Shown piece by piece: positions 1 to 5,747 of a DNA stretch of 10,201 nt. Both the position numbers and the translations under genes were made by a program. Source of the DNA: QHVT01 sp036387915 (GTDB lineage Bacteria; Acidobacteriota; Thermoanaerobaculia; Gp7-AA8). The stretch is from assembly GCA_036387915.1 (NCBI GenBank), contig DASVSV010000190.1, positions 1 through 10,201 of the forward strand. Direction: 5' to 3'. Numbering within the stretch: the first letter of the stretch is position 1; each line of letters opens with the position of its first letter. A model generated the notes under the pieces. That model did no database searches. It was given only the letters and a program-made list of their open reading frames with translations, and was not told the origin of the DNA.

Positions 1-129
1 GCGACTGTTAAGCCGGAAGCCAGGCGCCCCCGCTACGACGAGATGATGCCGGAGCTGCAGGTGATCGAGATCGAGATCGTCAGACAGCCGCGGCCCGACC
101 GGCAGATTCCGCCGCTGCCGATCCCGTGA
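1..129 (+). CDS. C-terminal fragment of an unidentified protein
   Basis: The window opens inside an open frame that runs 42 codons to a TGA stop at 127-129. The visible tail is rich in Pro, Arg and acidic residues and ends in a proline-rich run (PPLPIP). Third codon positions are mostly G or C, as in the clear genes of this window, which supports real coding. No domain can be recognised in so short a piece and the start lies outside the window, so no function is assigned. It converges on the hydrolase gene at 207-1016, and a strong inverted repeat begins at its stop codon. Confidence 0.5.
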   Translation, partial: ATVKPEARRPRYDEMMPELQVIEIEIVRQPRPDRQIPPLPIP

Positions 130-197
130 GTAGAGCCAGACCCGGAACCTCTGCTCGCGGATGATGCCCGAGTAGAGGCTCCGGGCCTGCCTCTACT
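129..197. repeat. Intergenic palindrome made of two inverted hairpin units
   Basis: Arms 129-157 and 169-197 are complementary at 25 of 29 positions around an 11-base loop. The right arm is also a hairpin by itself: AGTAGAGGC (171-179) pairs with GCCTCTACT (189-197). The left arm is a weaker copy of the same unit, so the element can be read as two inverted REP-like units. It lies between convergent genes, where a hairpin could stop or stabilise both transcripts. Neither side has a U-tract, so it is not a clear intrinsic terminator. Confidence 0.7.
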
Positions 198-206
198 CCT
201 CCTCAT

Positions 207-1016
207 TCACTTCACGCAATGCCTTCCTAAAAACTCGCGAACGATCGGCTCCACCGAATCCGACGCGACGTTGAAAATCCGGTCCGCGTGGTAGTTCCCT
301 TCGATGTCGAGCAGGTGCAGCTCCTTCGGTTCGTGCGCCGCGTCGTACAGCGCGACCGAGTGGTGATGCCCGATCAGCCAGTCGTTCTTCACGTGGATGA
401 AGCAGACCGGCACGTGCACTCTGGCGATGTCTTCAATGGCGCTGAGCTTCGCGCTCTTGCGCACGTTCCAGGCGAACTTCGGCGTGCGCAGCGCCTGAGA
501 CAGCGCAATGTGGCGGTGCATCGTGAACGGGTTCAGCCGCGGCGTGATCATCGAGAAATCAGCCACGGACGAGATCAGCAGGATCGCCGACACCGGCAGG
601 TCCTCATGACGCGCGGTCGCTGAGATCGCGATCGCGCCGCCGTACGAGAAGCCGACCAGCGTCACGTTGGAGATCGTGCCGTTGTTGCGCAGCAGGTCAC
701 GGATCACCGCGGCGACGTCGTTGTGCTCGTGCTGGTTGAAGCCGTACGTGCCCTCGCTCTCGCCATGCCCGCGCGGATCCATGACCACGGCGCGATAGCC
801 TTCCGCGACGACCGACTGCGCGAGCCGCACCATCGACACGTGCCGCCGGTCGCGCCAGAAGCCCGGCACGACCACCACGGCCGAGGACGAGGGCGCGTCG
901 TAGACGTCGTAATGGAGCGTCGTGCCGTCGAACGAGACCGTCCGCGCGTGCTGAGGCTCCGGGATTGGTGGGATCAGGGTCAGTGAGCTTGACATCATCA
1001 GACTCGGCCGTATCAT
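207..1016 (-). CDS. Alpha/beta-hydrolase fold protein
   Basis: A 269-residue protein with the layout of a soluble alpha/beta hydrolase. The nucleophile elbow is V-G-F-S-Y-G-G with Ser124, the acid is probably Asp212 in KNDWLIG, and the catalytic His is probably His243 in NYHADR. A DPRGHGESEG strand-loop (80-89) precedes the elbow, as in many lipase, esterase and acyl-peptidase-like members. VVVVPGF (47-53) is the usual early beta strand leading to the oxyanion-hole region. I see no signal peptide or membrane segment, so it is probably cytoplasmic. Substrate cannot be inferred. The start is uncertain: ATG codons 1, 7 and 8 all lack a good Shine-Dalgarno sequence, and residues before about 24 look dispensable. 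It is transcribed divergently from the first lipoprotein gene. Confidence 0.85.
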   Translation of the reverse strand: MIRPSLMMSSSLTLIPPIPEPQHARTVSFDGTTLHYDVYDAPSSSAVVVVPGFWRDRRHVSMVRLAQSVVAEGYRAVVMDPRGHGESEGTYGFNQHEHNDVAAVIRDLLRNNGTISNVTLVGFSYGGAIAISATARHEDLPVSAILLISSVADFSMITPRLNPFTMHRHIALSQALRTPKFAWNVRKSAKLSAIEDIARVHVPVCFIHVKNDWLIGHHHSVALYDAAHEPKELHLLDIEGNYHADRIFNVASDSVEPIVREFLGRHCVK

Positions 1017-1076
1017 AGCGCCGACGTGAGGGCGCCGTGCGCCTTCCGTGCCCCCGCCGGATTCGATCCCCAGAAA

Positions 1077-1093
1077 CAGATCCTCAGGATCTG
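1077..1093. promoter_or_regulatory. Perfect dyad upstream of the first lipoprotein gene
   Basis: CAGATCC-tca-GGATCTG is a perfect 7+7 inverted repeat whose right edge is 25 bases before the ATG at 1118, in the divergent spacer between the hydrolase and the lipoprotein. It could be an operator or a small 5' UTR hairpin. I could not find a convincing -35/-10 pair beside it. Function is inferred from position only. Confidence 0.35.
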
Positions 1094-1117
1094 GAAAATC
1101 GTAAGGAGAAACTCGTA

Positions 1118-1393
1118 ATGAAGAAGTCTGTCGTTCTCACCCTGATCGTCGTGCTCTGTCTCTCGCTCTTTGCCGTCTCGTGCAAGAAGGAAGAGGCCGC
1201 CACCGACACCGCCGCCACCGACACGTCGATGACCTCGACCGACACCGGCATGACCGACACCATGGCCACCGACACGACCACGATGTCGACCACCGACACC
1301 ATGGCCACCGACACGATGGCGACCGACACGTCGGCCACCAGCGCCACCACCGAGACCTCGGCCACCGGCACCACGGCCACCACCACGACCTAG
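1118..1393 (+). CDS. Small Thr/Asp-repeat lipoprotein, first paralogue
   Basis: A 91-residue protein of unknown function. The start is the ATG at 1118, preceded by AAGGAG (1103-1108) nine bases upstream; an upstream in-frame ATG at 1037 has no such site. Residues 1-21 form a lipoprotein signal peptide (MKK, hydrophobic core, then A-V-S-C), with lipidated Cys22 predicted. The box is slightly atypical because Ala sits at -3. The mature 70 residues contain 31 Thr by my count and eight T-D-T motifs interspersed with Met, Ala and Ser, ending in a Thr run. Such a chain is probably disordered and exposed to the periplasm or surface; Thr-rich tails can carry O-glycans, but nothing here proves it. It has its own terminator. 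The gene at 1634 is a clear paralogue, sharing signal peptide layout, repeat type and a near-identical gene end. Confidence 0.8.
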   Translation: MKKSVVLTLIVVLCLSLFAVSCKKEEAATDTAATDTSMTSTDTGMTDTMATDTTTMSTTDTMATDTMATDTSATSATTETSATGTTATTTT

Positions 1394-1418
1394 TCTCTGC
1401 CCCCGGGATCCGGGCCTC

Positions 1419-1448
1419 GAAACGCCTCGCTGCAAAGCGAGGCGTTTC
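1419..1448 (+). terminator. Intrinsic terminator of the first lipoprotein gene
   Basis: A perfect 12-bp stem (GAAACGCCTCGC, 1419-1430, with 1437-1448) encloses the loop TGCAAA and is followed by TGTTTT. It begins 26 bases after the stop codon. Its outer 11 stem bases are the same as those of the terminator at 1979-2014. Confidence 0.85.
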
Positions 1449-1452
1449 TGTT

Positions 1453-1469
1453 TTGGCACTCGTGTTGCT
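1453..1469 (+). promoter_or_regulatory. Candidate sigma-54 (RpoN) promoter for the second lipoprotein gene
   Basis: TTGGCACTCGTGTTGCT matches the -24/-12 consensus (TTGGCAC-N5-TTGCW), including the invariant GG (1455-1456) and GC (1467-1468) 12 bases apart. Transcription would start near 1480, giving a leader of about 154 bases before the ATG at 1634. The site overlaps the U-tract of the preceding terminator. A sigma-54 promoter needs an enhancer-binding activator; no activator gene or obvious upstream activating site is visible. Sequence match is direct; use is inferred. Confidence 0.5.
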
Positions 1470-1499
1470 CCTTGCCGCGTGGGGTTTTCTGCGCACTCA

Positions 1500-1516
1500 T
1501 TTGCGTGAGGCGCAAA
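1500..1516. promoter_or_regulatory. Perfect dyad in the leader of the second lipoprotein gene
   Basis: TTTGCG-tgagg-CGCAAA is a perfect 6+6 inverted repeat about 20-36 bases downstream of the start expected from the sigma-54-like promoter. It could be a repressor site or a leader hairpin. The remaining spacer to 1620 shows no ORF with a start and no recognisable riboswitch. Confidence 0.3.
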
Positions 1517-1633
1517 ACAGCACACAGCTCGATTCCACGAACGGCAAGGAGGTGAGCGCCGGCACCCAGAGTGACGCATTCGACTGGAAACTGTCCCCAA
1601 CCGAATACGAACACAACAATAAAGGAAATCAGA

Positions 1634-1957
1634 ATGACCAAGAAGATTCTCGTATTGCTCGCGACCCTCACCCTCGTCATGGCCGTCGGCTGCGCCAAGA
1701 GCGAGTCGACCACTGACACCGCCGGCACCGACACCGGCATGACCGACACGTCGATGACCTCCGGCACCGACACCGGCATGGCCACCGACACCTCGATGAC
1801 CATGAGCACCGACACGATGTCCACCGACACGATGGGCACGGGCGGCACGACCGGCACCGATACGTCGGGCACGGGCGGCACGATGACCGGCACGGATACG
1901 TCGGGCACGGGCGGCACGGGCACGGGCACGGGCACGAGCGGCACGACCACGACCTAG
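1634..1957 (+). CDS. Small Thr/Asp/Gly-repeat lipoprotein, second paralogue
   Basis: A 107-residue protein of unknown function. The ATG at 1634 follows AAAGGAAA (1621-1628); the longer frame from 1571 would put a polar stretch before the signal peptide and is less likely. MTKK, a hydrophobic core and A-V-G-C predict lipidation at Cys20. The mature 88 residues hold nine T-D-T motifs. The first half (TDTGMTDTSMTS type) resembles the paralogue at 1118, while the second half shifts to Gly-rich repeats (TDTSGTGGT occurs twice) and ends in a Thr run. DNA of the two genes is shared over stretches such as the end ACCACGACCTAGTC. It ends against convergent coaE. Role could be surface or periplasmic display, stress-related filler or a metal-interacting Met/Asp chain; none of these is shown. 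Confidence 0.8.
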   Translation: MTKKILVLLATLTLVMAVGCAKSESTTDTAGTDTGMTDTSMTSGTDTGMATDTSMTMSTDTMSTDTMGTGGTTGTDTSGTGGTMTGTDTSGTGGTGTGTGTSGTTTT

Positions 1958-1978
1958 TCGTCGCAGTCGCTGTACCTT

Positions 1979-2014
1979 GAAACGCCTCGGAGGGCTCACC
2001 CCCCGAGGCGTTTC
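1979..2014 (+). terminator. Intrinsic terminator shared with the 3' end of coaE
   Basis: A perfect 12-bp stem (GAAACGCCTCGG, 1979-1990, with 2003-2014) is followed by TTTTT (2015-2019). Inside, GGG (1992-1994) can pair with CCC (1999-2001), extending the hairpin past one mismatch. It is a strong terminator for the second lipoprotein. The loop contains the coaE stop codon (1996-1998) and the right arm encodes coaE's last residues. In the minus direction no U-tract follows, so it may only block or stabilise coaE mRNA. Confidence 0.85.
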
Positions 2015-2610
2015 TTTTTGTCGAGGTCGGCGCGGAGGAGGTCGTACACGCGGCACGTCTCCGCCTCGAGCTGTACGCGGTCGCCGCTGTTGTCGATCAC
2101 ATAGTCGGCGTGACGCAGGCGCTCCTCGCGCGGAATCTGGTTGGCGATGCGCCGCTCCACTTCCTCGCGCGTGAGGCCGCGGGCAATGCCGCGCTCGATC
2201 TGCACCGCCGGCTCGACGTCGACGATCACCAGTTTGTCGTAACGCTGGCGTCCGCCGGACTCGATCATCAGCGTCGCTTCCACGACCGCGATGCCGTCGT
2301 CGAATTGCTGCAGCCAGTCTTCCGTCGCGCTGATGACGATCGGATGAATCAGCGCGTTCAGCTTCTTCGCCGCGTCCGTACTGGCGAAGGCGATGTCGGC
2401 GAGCTTCACGCGGTCGATCGTCTCGTCGTCGCGCAGGATGCCGCGGCCGTACGTCTTGATGAGCGCGGCGTGTCCGGCGCGTCCCGGCTCGTAGAGCTGC
2501 GCGACGAGTTTGTCCGCGTCGATGGTGTGACAGCCGAGTTGCGCGAGAAGCTCGCGCACCGTCGATTTGCCCGAGGCGATGCCGCCCGTCAAACCGACGC
2601 GGAGAATCAT
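1996..2610 (-). CDS. coaE: Dephospho-CoA kinase
   Basis: CoaE phosphorylates the 3'-hydroxyl of dephospho-CoA with ATP, the last step of coenzyme A synthesis, in the cytoplasm. The 204-residue product has the usual length. It shows the P-loop G-G-I-A-S-G-K-S (9-16), the D-A-D motif (31-33) holding the probable catalytic Asp33, the LNALIHP segment (84-90) and the QIPREERLRHADYVIDNSG stretch (158-176) typical of the family. The segment usually reading PLLFE is ATLMIE here (112-117), a modest deviation. The ATG at 2610 is chosen because the P-loop sits at residue 9, as in homologues; it overlaps the folD stop as ATGA (2607-2610), implying translational coupling. The last residues, KKKRLGG, are encoded by the terminator of the convergent lipoprotein gene. 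Confidence 0.95.
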   Translation of the reverse strand: MILRVGLTGGIASGKSTVRELLAQLGCHTIDADKLVAQLYEPGRAGHAALIKTYGRGILRDDETIDRVKLADIAFASTDAAKKLNALIHPIVISATEDWLQQFDDGIAVVEATLMIESGGRQRYDKLVIVDVEPAVQIERGIARGLTREEVERRIANQIPREERLRHADYVIDNSGDRVQLEAETCRVYDLLRADLDKKKRLGG

Positions 2611-3509
2611 CGCCGCCGCCGCTCCGCTGCCGTGACCGTGTTCTGCATCAGCATGGCGATGGTCATCGGCCCCACGCCGCCCGGCACCGGCGTCAGCCAC
2701 GACGCGCGCTCTTTCACGCGCGCAAAATCGACGTCGCCGAGCAGGACGGAGTTGTTCTTCTCGAGGAGGCGCGACTTGTCGGGATCGTGTGCGAGCTGCG
2801 CCGCGAATTCGGGACCGACGCGGTTCATCCCGACGTCGATCACCACCGCGCCCGGCTTCACGAAATCGTCATTGACGAAGATCGGCTTGCCGATCGCGGC
2901 GACGAGGATGTCCGCCTGCCGCGCGACGGACGGCAGGTCGTGCGTGCGCGAGTGGCAGATCGTCACCGTGGCATTGCGCTGCAGCAGCAGCGCCCCCATC
3001 GGTTTGCCGACGATGTCGCTGCGCCCGATCACCACGGCGTGCTTTCCTTCGATGGTTACGCCGGTCGACTCGATGAGGCGGATCACGCCCGCCGGCGTGC
3101 ACGGCGCGAGCGCGGGACGCCCCTGGTGCAGCATGCCCACGCTGATGGGATGAAAGCCGTCGACGTCTTTCGCCGGCGCGATCGCGTCGATGACTTTGCG
3201 CGCGTCGATCTGCTTCGGCAGCGGCAACTGCACGAGGATGCCGTCGACCCGGTCGTCGGCATTCAATCGCGCGATCTCCGCGAGCAGCTCCTCCTCGGAC
3301 ATGGTGTCGGGAAAGATCAGCTCCGTCCCTTCCAGCCCGAGCTCGCGCGCCTTCTTCGCCTTGTTACGCACGTAGATCTCGGAGGCCGGGTCATTACCGA
3401 CGCGCACCGCCACCAGTCCGGGGCGGAATCCGAGGCGGACGATGGCCGTGGCCACGTCGTGCTCGACCTGCTGCGCGACCGCTTTTCCGTCGATCAGGCT
3501 TGCGCTCAC
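2607..3509 (-). CDS. folD: Bifunctional methylenetetrahydrofolate dehydrogenase/cyclohydrolase
   Basis: FolD interconverts 5,10-methylene-THF, 5,10-methenyl-THF and 10-formyl-THF using NADP, feeding purine synthesis and initiator-tRNA formylation. With the GTG start at 3509 the protein has 300 residues, close to the family norm. Visible signatures are Tyr46 and catalytic Lys50 in YVRNK, Gln94 in QLPLP, K-D-V-D-G-F-H (114-120) with Asp117, C-T-P-A-G (137-141), V-I-G-R-S-x-I-V-G-x-P of the NADP-binding fold (160-170) and P-G-G-V-G-P-M-T (276-283). Alternative starts are GTG 3527 and TTG 3569; none has a clear Shine-Dalgarno sequence. I prefer 3509 because homologues begin a few residues before the IDGK motif. 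It is the first gene of the folD-coaE pair and diverges from rplM. Confidence 0.95.
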   Translation of the reverse strand: MSASLIDGKAVAQQVEHDVATAIVRLGFRPGLVAVRVGNDPASEIYVRNKAKKARELGLEGTELIFPDTMSEEELLAEIARLNADDRVDGILVQLPLPKQIDARKVIDAIAPAKDVDGFHPISVGMLHQGRPALAPCTPAGVIRLIESTGVTIEGKHAVVIGRSDIVGKPMGALLLQRNATVTICHSRTHDLPSVARQADILVAAIGKPIFVNDDFVKPGAVVIDVGMNRVGPEFAAQLAHDPDKSRLLEKNNSVLLGDVDFARVKERASWLTPVPGGVGPMTIAMLMQNTVTAAERRRR

Positions 3510-3702
3510 GACGCGCGCTTGTATCACAACGGCGCGATGCGCCGCTGACCGGAAAACCGGCTGCCGCAAGGCACGTCACAATGCGCAACGGAGCGCCATC
3601 GCACCATCACGACGGTAGCGGGAAGGGACTGGCTCGGATCGCGGTTCACCAACTTCGCGAACGGTAAGCCGTTCCGAGGGCGGAGACTCGGGAATGAACG
3701 CC
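3510..3702. other. Divergent spacer between folD and rplM, left part
   Basis: No gene is supported here. The spacer must hold the folD-coaE promoter on the minus strand, but I see no convincing -35/-10 pair. A short dyad, TTGT-atc-ACAA (3518-3528), lies just upstream of the folD start chosen here, and CCGG-aaaa-CCGG is at 3549-3560. A better hairpin is described at 3659-3674. No tRNA or small RNA structure was recognised. Confidence 0.5.
3659..3674. promoter_or_regulatory. Small perfect dyad upstream of the rplM promoter
   Basis: GAACGG-taag-CCGTTC is a perfect 6+6 inverted repeat about 30 bases before the -35 box of the rplM promoter candidate. It may be a regulator site or chance; position is the only support. 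Confidence 0.25.
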
Positions 3703-3732
3703 TTGACTCCCCCTGTTCGGCAGTGTTACCGT
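3703..3732 (+). promoter_or_regulatory. Candidate housekeeping promoter of rplM-rpsI
   Basis: TTGACT (3703-3708) is five of six matches to the -35 consensus. Eighteen bases later comes TACCGT (3727-3732), a poor -10 hexamer but preceded by TG one base before it, as in extended -10 promoters. The transcript would start near 3739, leaving a leader of about 110 bases before rplM. Confidence 0.45.
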
Positions 3733-3754
3733 TTTGGCCCTTTCCCCCAAGGGA

Positions 3755-3805
3755 AGGTGTGTGTTTCGTCTTTGAGTGACTGATTGGCGTTCGCGGTCCA
3801 CACCT
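3755..3805 (+). promoter_or_regulatory. Possible structured leader of the rplM-rpsI mRNA
   Basis: AGGTGTG (3755-3761) is complementary to CACACCT (3799-3805), closing a 37-base interior, and CCCTT/AAGGG (3738-3742, 3749-3753) can form a hairpin just before it. Leaders of rplM-rpsI operons are known in some bacteria as sites of autogenous control by ribosomal proteins; I did not recognise a published leader motif here, so this is only a structural suggestion. Confidence 0.25.
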
Positions 3806-3849
3806 CCCGCCGATCGGTCCAGCAGCGAAGTGAAATTGTCAGGAGAGTC

Positions 3850-4284
3850 ATGCGTACCTATTTTCCCAAGCAGGGCGACATCGTGCCGCGCTGGTTCATC
3901 GTCGACGCGGAAGGGCAGGTCCTCGGACGTCTGGCCACGACGATCGCCAACATCATCTCCGGCAAGTCGAAGCCGACGTACACGCCGTTCCTCGACACTG
4001 GCGATCATGTGATCGTCATCAACGCCGAGAAGATCCGCCTGACGGGCAAGAAGGAGACGGACAAGATCTACCGTCACCACTCGCTCTATCCGGGCGGCCT
4101 CAAAGAGAGCGCGGCCCGCTTCGTGCGCGCCGAAAAGCCGGAGCGCATGATCGAGGAAGCAGTCTGGGGCATGCTGCCGAAGAACAAGATCGGCCGCAAA
4201 ATGCTGAAGAAGTTGAAGGTTTATCGCGGAACCAACCACCGTCACCAGGCCCAGAAGCCCGAGACGCTGCAGGTCGGCGAGTAA
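3850..4284 (+). CDS. rplM: 50S ribosomal protein L13 (uL13)
   Basis: uL13 is an early-assembling protein of the large subunit that binds 23S rRNA. The 144-residue product is close to the 142 residues of E. coli L13. Characteristic segments are W-F-I-V-D-A-E-G-Q-x-L-G-R-L-A (15-29), the TGKK loop (65-68), the YRHHSLYPGGLK region (74-85) and the signature A-V-W-G-M-L-P-K-N (104-112). The ATG at 3850 is supported by AGGAGAG (3841-3847) and by homologue N-termini; the frame extends upstream to 3784 but that part is leader. rpsI follows after 15 bases, forming the standard rplM-rpsI operon, so both proteins are made together. Confidence 0.97.
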   Translation: MRTYFPKQGDIVPRWFIVDAEGQVLGRLATTIANIISGKSKPTYTPFLDTGDHVIVINAEKIRLTGKKETDKIYRHHSLYPGGLKESAARFVRAEKPERMIEEAVWGMLPKNKIGRKMLKKLKVYRGTNHRHQAQKPETLQVGE

Positions 4285-4288
4285 TTTC

Positions 4289-4294
4289 AGGAGG
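4289..4294 (+). promoter_or_regulatory. Strong ribosome binding site fixing the TTG start of rpsI
   Basis: AGGAGG lies five bases before TTG at 4300. No ATG or GTG nearby would give the conserved uS9 N-terminus, so this site decides the start. Confidence 0.85.
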
Positions 4295-4299
4295 ATCTC

Positions 4300-4692
4300 T
4301 TGGCTTTGGTTGAATATTACGGAACGGGACGACGCAAGACCTCGACGGCTCGCGTGCACATCCGTCCGGGCGCCGGCGCGATCGTCATCAACCGCCGCAC
4401 CATGGACGAATACTTCGGCAATGAAGTGCTGAAGATGATCATCAGACAGCCTCTCTCGCTCACGGAGACGGTCGACAAGTTCGACATCGTCGTCACCGTC
4501 GACGGCGGCGGCCCGAGCGGCCAGGCCGGCGCGATCCGCCACGGCATCTCGCGCGCCCTGCAGGTGTACAACACCGAGCTCCGCAAGCGTCTCAAGAAAG
4601 CCGGTCTCCTCACGCGCGATCCGCGCATGAAGGAGCGCAAGAAGTACGGCCAGAAGGGCGCCCGCGCCCGCTTCCAGTTCTCGAAGCGCTAG
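4300..4692 (+). CDS. rpsI: 30S ribosomal protein S9 (uS9)
   Basis: uS9 is a small-subunit head protein whose C-terminal tail reaches the P-site tRNA. The 130 residues align throughout with the E. coli protein. Visible landmarks are Y-G-T-G-R-R-K (7-13), GGGxSGQAGAIRHGISRAL in the middle, RDPRMxERKKYGxxxAR, and the C-terminal S-K-R that contacts tRNA. Translation starts at TTG behind AGGAGG, a non-ATG start also used by rpsB here. It ends 36 bases before the stem of a strong terminator, so rplM-rpsI is a closed unit. Confidence 0.97.
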   Translation: MALVEYYGTGRRKTSTARVHIRPGAGAIVINRRTMDEYFGNEVLKMIIRQPLSLTETVDKFDIVVTVDGGGPSGQAGAIRHGISRALQVYNTELRKRLKKAGLLTRDPRMKERKKYGQKGARARFQFSKR

Positions 4693-4728
4693 TCCGTCTC
4701 ATGTTCCGGTTCACCTAGAGTTCGTTGG

Positions 4729-4767
4729 AAAGACAGGAGCGTCGCCAGCTCCTGTCTTTTTGTTTTT
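4729..4767 (+). terminator. Intrinsic terminator of rplM-rpsI
   Basis: A perfect 12-bp stem (AAAGACAGGAGC, 4729-4740, with 4748-4759) encloses a seven-base loop and runs into TTTTTGTTTTT (4757-4767). This is the strongest terminator in the window and separates rplM-rpsI from rpsB-tsf. Confidence 0.93.
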
Positions 4768-4791
4768 GCAGCAGACGTTCAGTACCTCGGA

Positions 4792-4812
4792 TTCAATCTT
4801 CAATTCTCAATC
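4792..4812 (+). repeat. Degenerate heptamer repeat before rpsB
   Basis: Three consecutive heptamers, TTCAATC, TTCAATT and CTCAATC, fill 4792-4812. The last is identical to the unit of the array at 8238-8265. They lie between the rpsI terminator and the rpsB ribosome binding site, where the rpsB promoter must also be; TTGCAG (4766-4771) is a weak -35 candidate without a clear -10. Confidence 0.5.
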
Positions 4813-4815
4813 GAT

Positions 4816-4824
4816 AAAGGAGGG
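4816..4824 (+). promoter_or_regulatory. Strong ribosome binding site fixing the TTG start of rpsB
   Basis: AAAGGAGGG lies five bases before TTG at 4830. This start gives the conserved N-terminus MAVSITMKELLEAGVHFGHQ; the internal ATG at residue 7 has no comparable site. Confidence 0.85.
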
Positions 4825-4829
4825 TTCAC

Positions 4830-5651
<822 letters not shown>

Positions 5652-5666
5652 GCCCTTCATTGACTC

Positions 5667-5728
5667 GTGGAGCGGCGGGCTTTGGCCCGCCGTTCCCCAC
5701 GATGGCGGGCGGAAGCCTGCTACTCCAC
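5667..5728. repeat. Pair of inverted REP-like hairpin units (BIME-like)
   Basis: Unit A (5667-5692) and unit B (5703-5728, reverse orientation) are 26 bases each and agree at 20 positions when B is reversed. Unit A forms CGGCGGGC-tttg-GCCCGCCG (8 bp, 5673-5692). Unit B forms GCGGGC-ggaa-GCCTGC with one G-U pair (5705-5720). The outer GTGGAG (5667-5672) pairs with CTCCAC (5723-5728), so the whole element can fold as a three-way junction. There is no U-tract. It sits between rpsB and tsf and could tune the relative mRNA stability of the two. Confidence 0.75.
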
Positions 5729-5747
5729 CAATTCAGAGAGGTTCGAT

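Noticed and set aside
1045..1083. tRNA-like piece GGATTCGATCC resembling a T-arm
   Set aside because: The flanking bases do not pair as a T-stem, and no anticodon arm, D-arm or acceptor stem can be built around it.
1480..1633. Riboswitch in the long leader of the second lipoprotein
   Set aside because: Apart from one 6-bp dyad I found no conserved riboswitch core or expression platform.
1013..2056. 347-codon minus-strand open frame opposite both lipoprotein genes
   Set aside because: It translates the complement of the Thr-Asp repeats into Gly/Arg/Val/His runs and ignores two clear terminators; the plus-strand genes have signal peptides and ribosome binding sites.
3646..4542. 298-codon minus-strand open frame opposite rplM and rpsI
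   Set aside because: It lies across two conserved ribosomal protein genes and shows no domain; it is a codon-bias shadow.
5667..5747. N-terminal extension of EF-Ts from a GTG at 5667
   Set aside because: It would translate the inverted hairpin repeat, adds 27 residues absent from homologues, and the ATG at 5748 has a proper ribosome binding site and aligned N-terminus.
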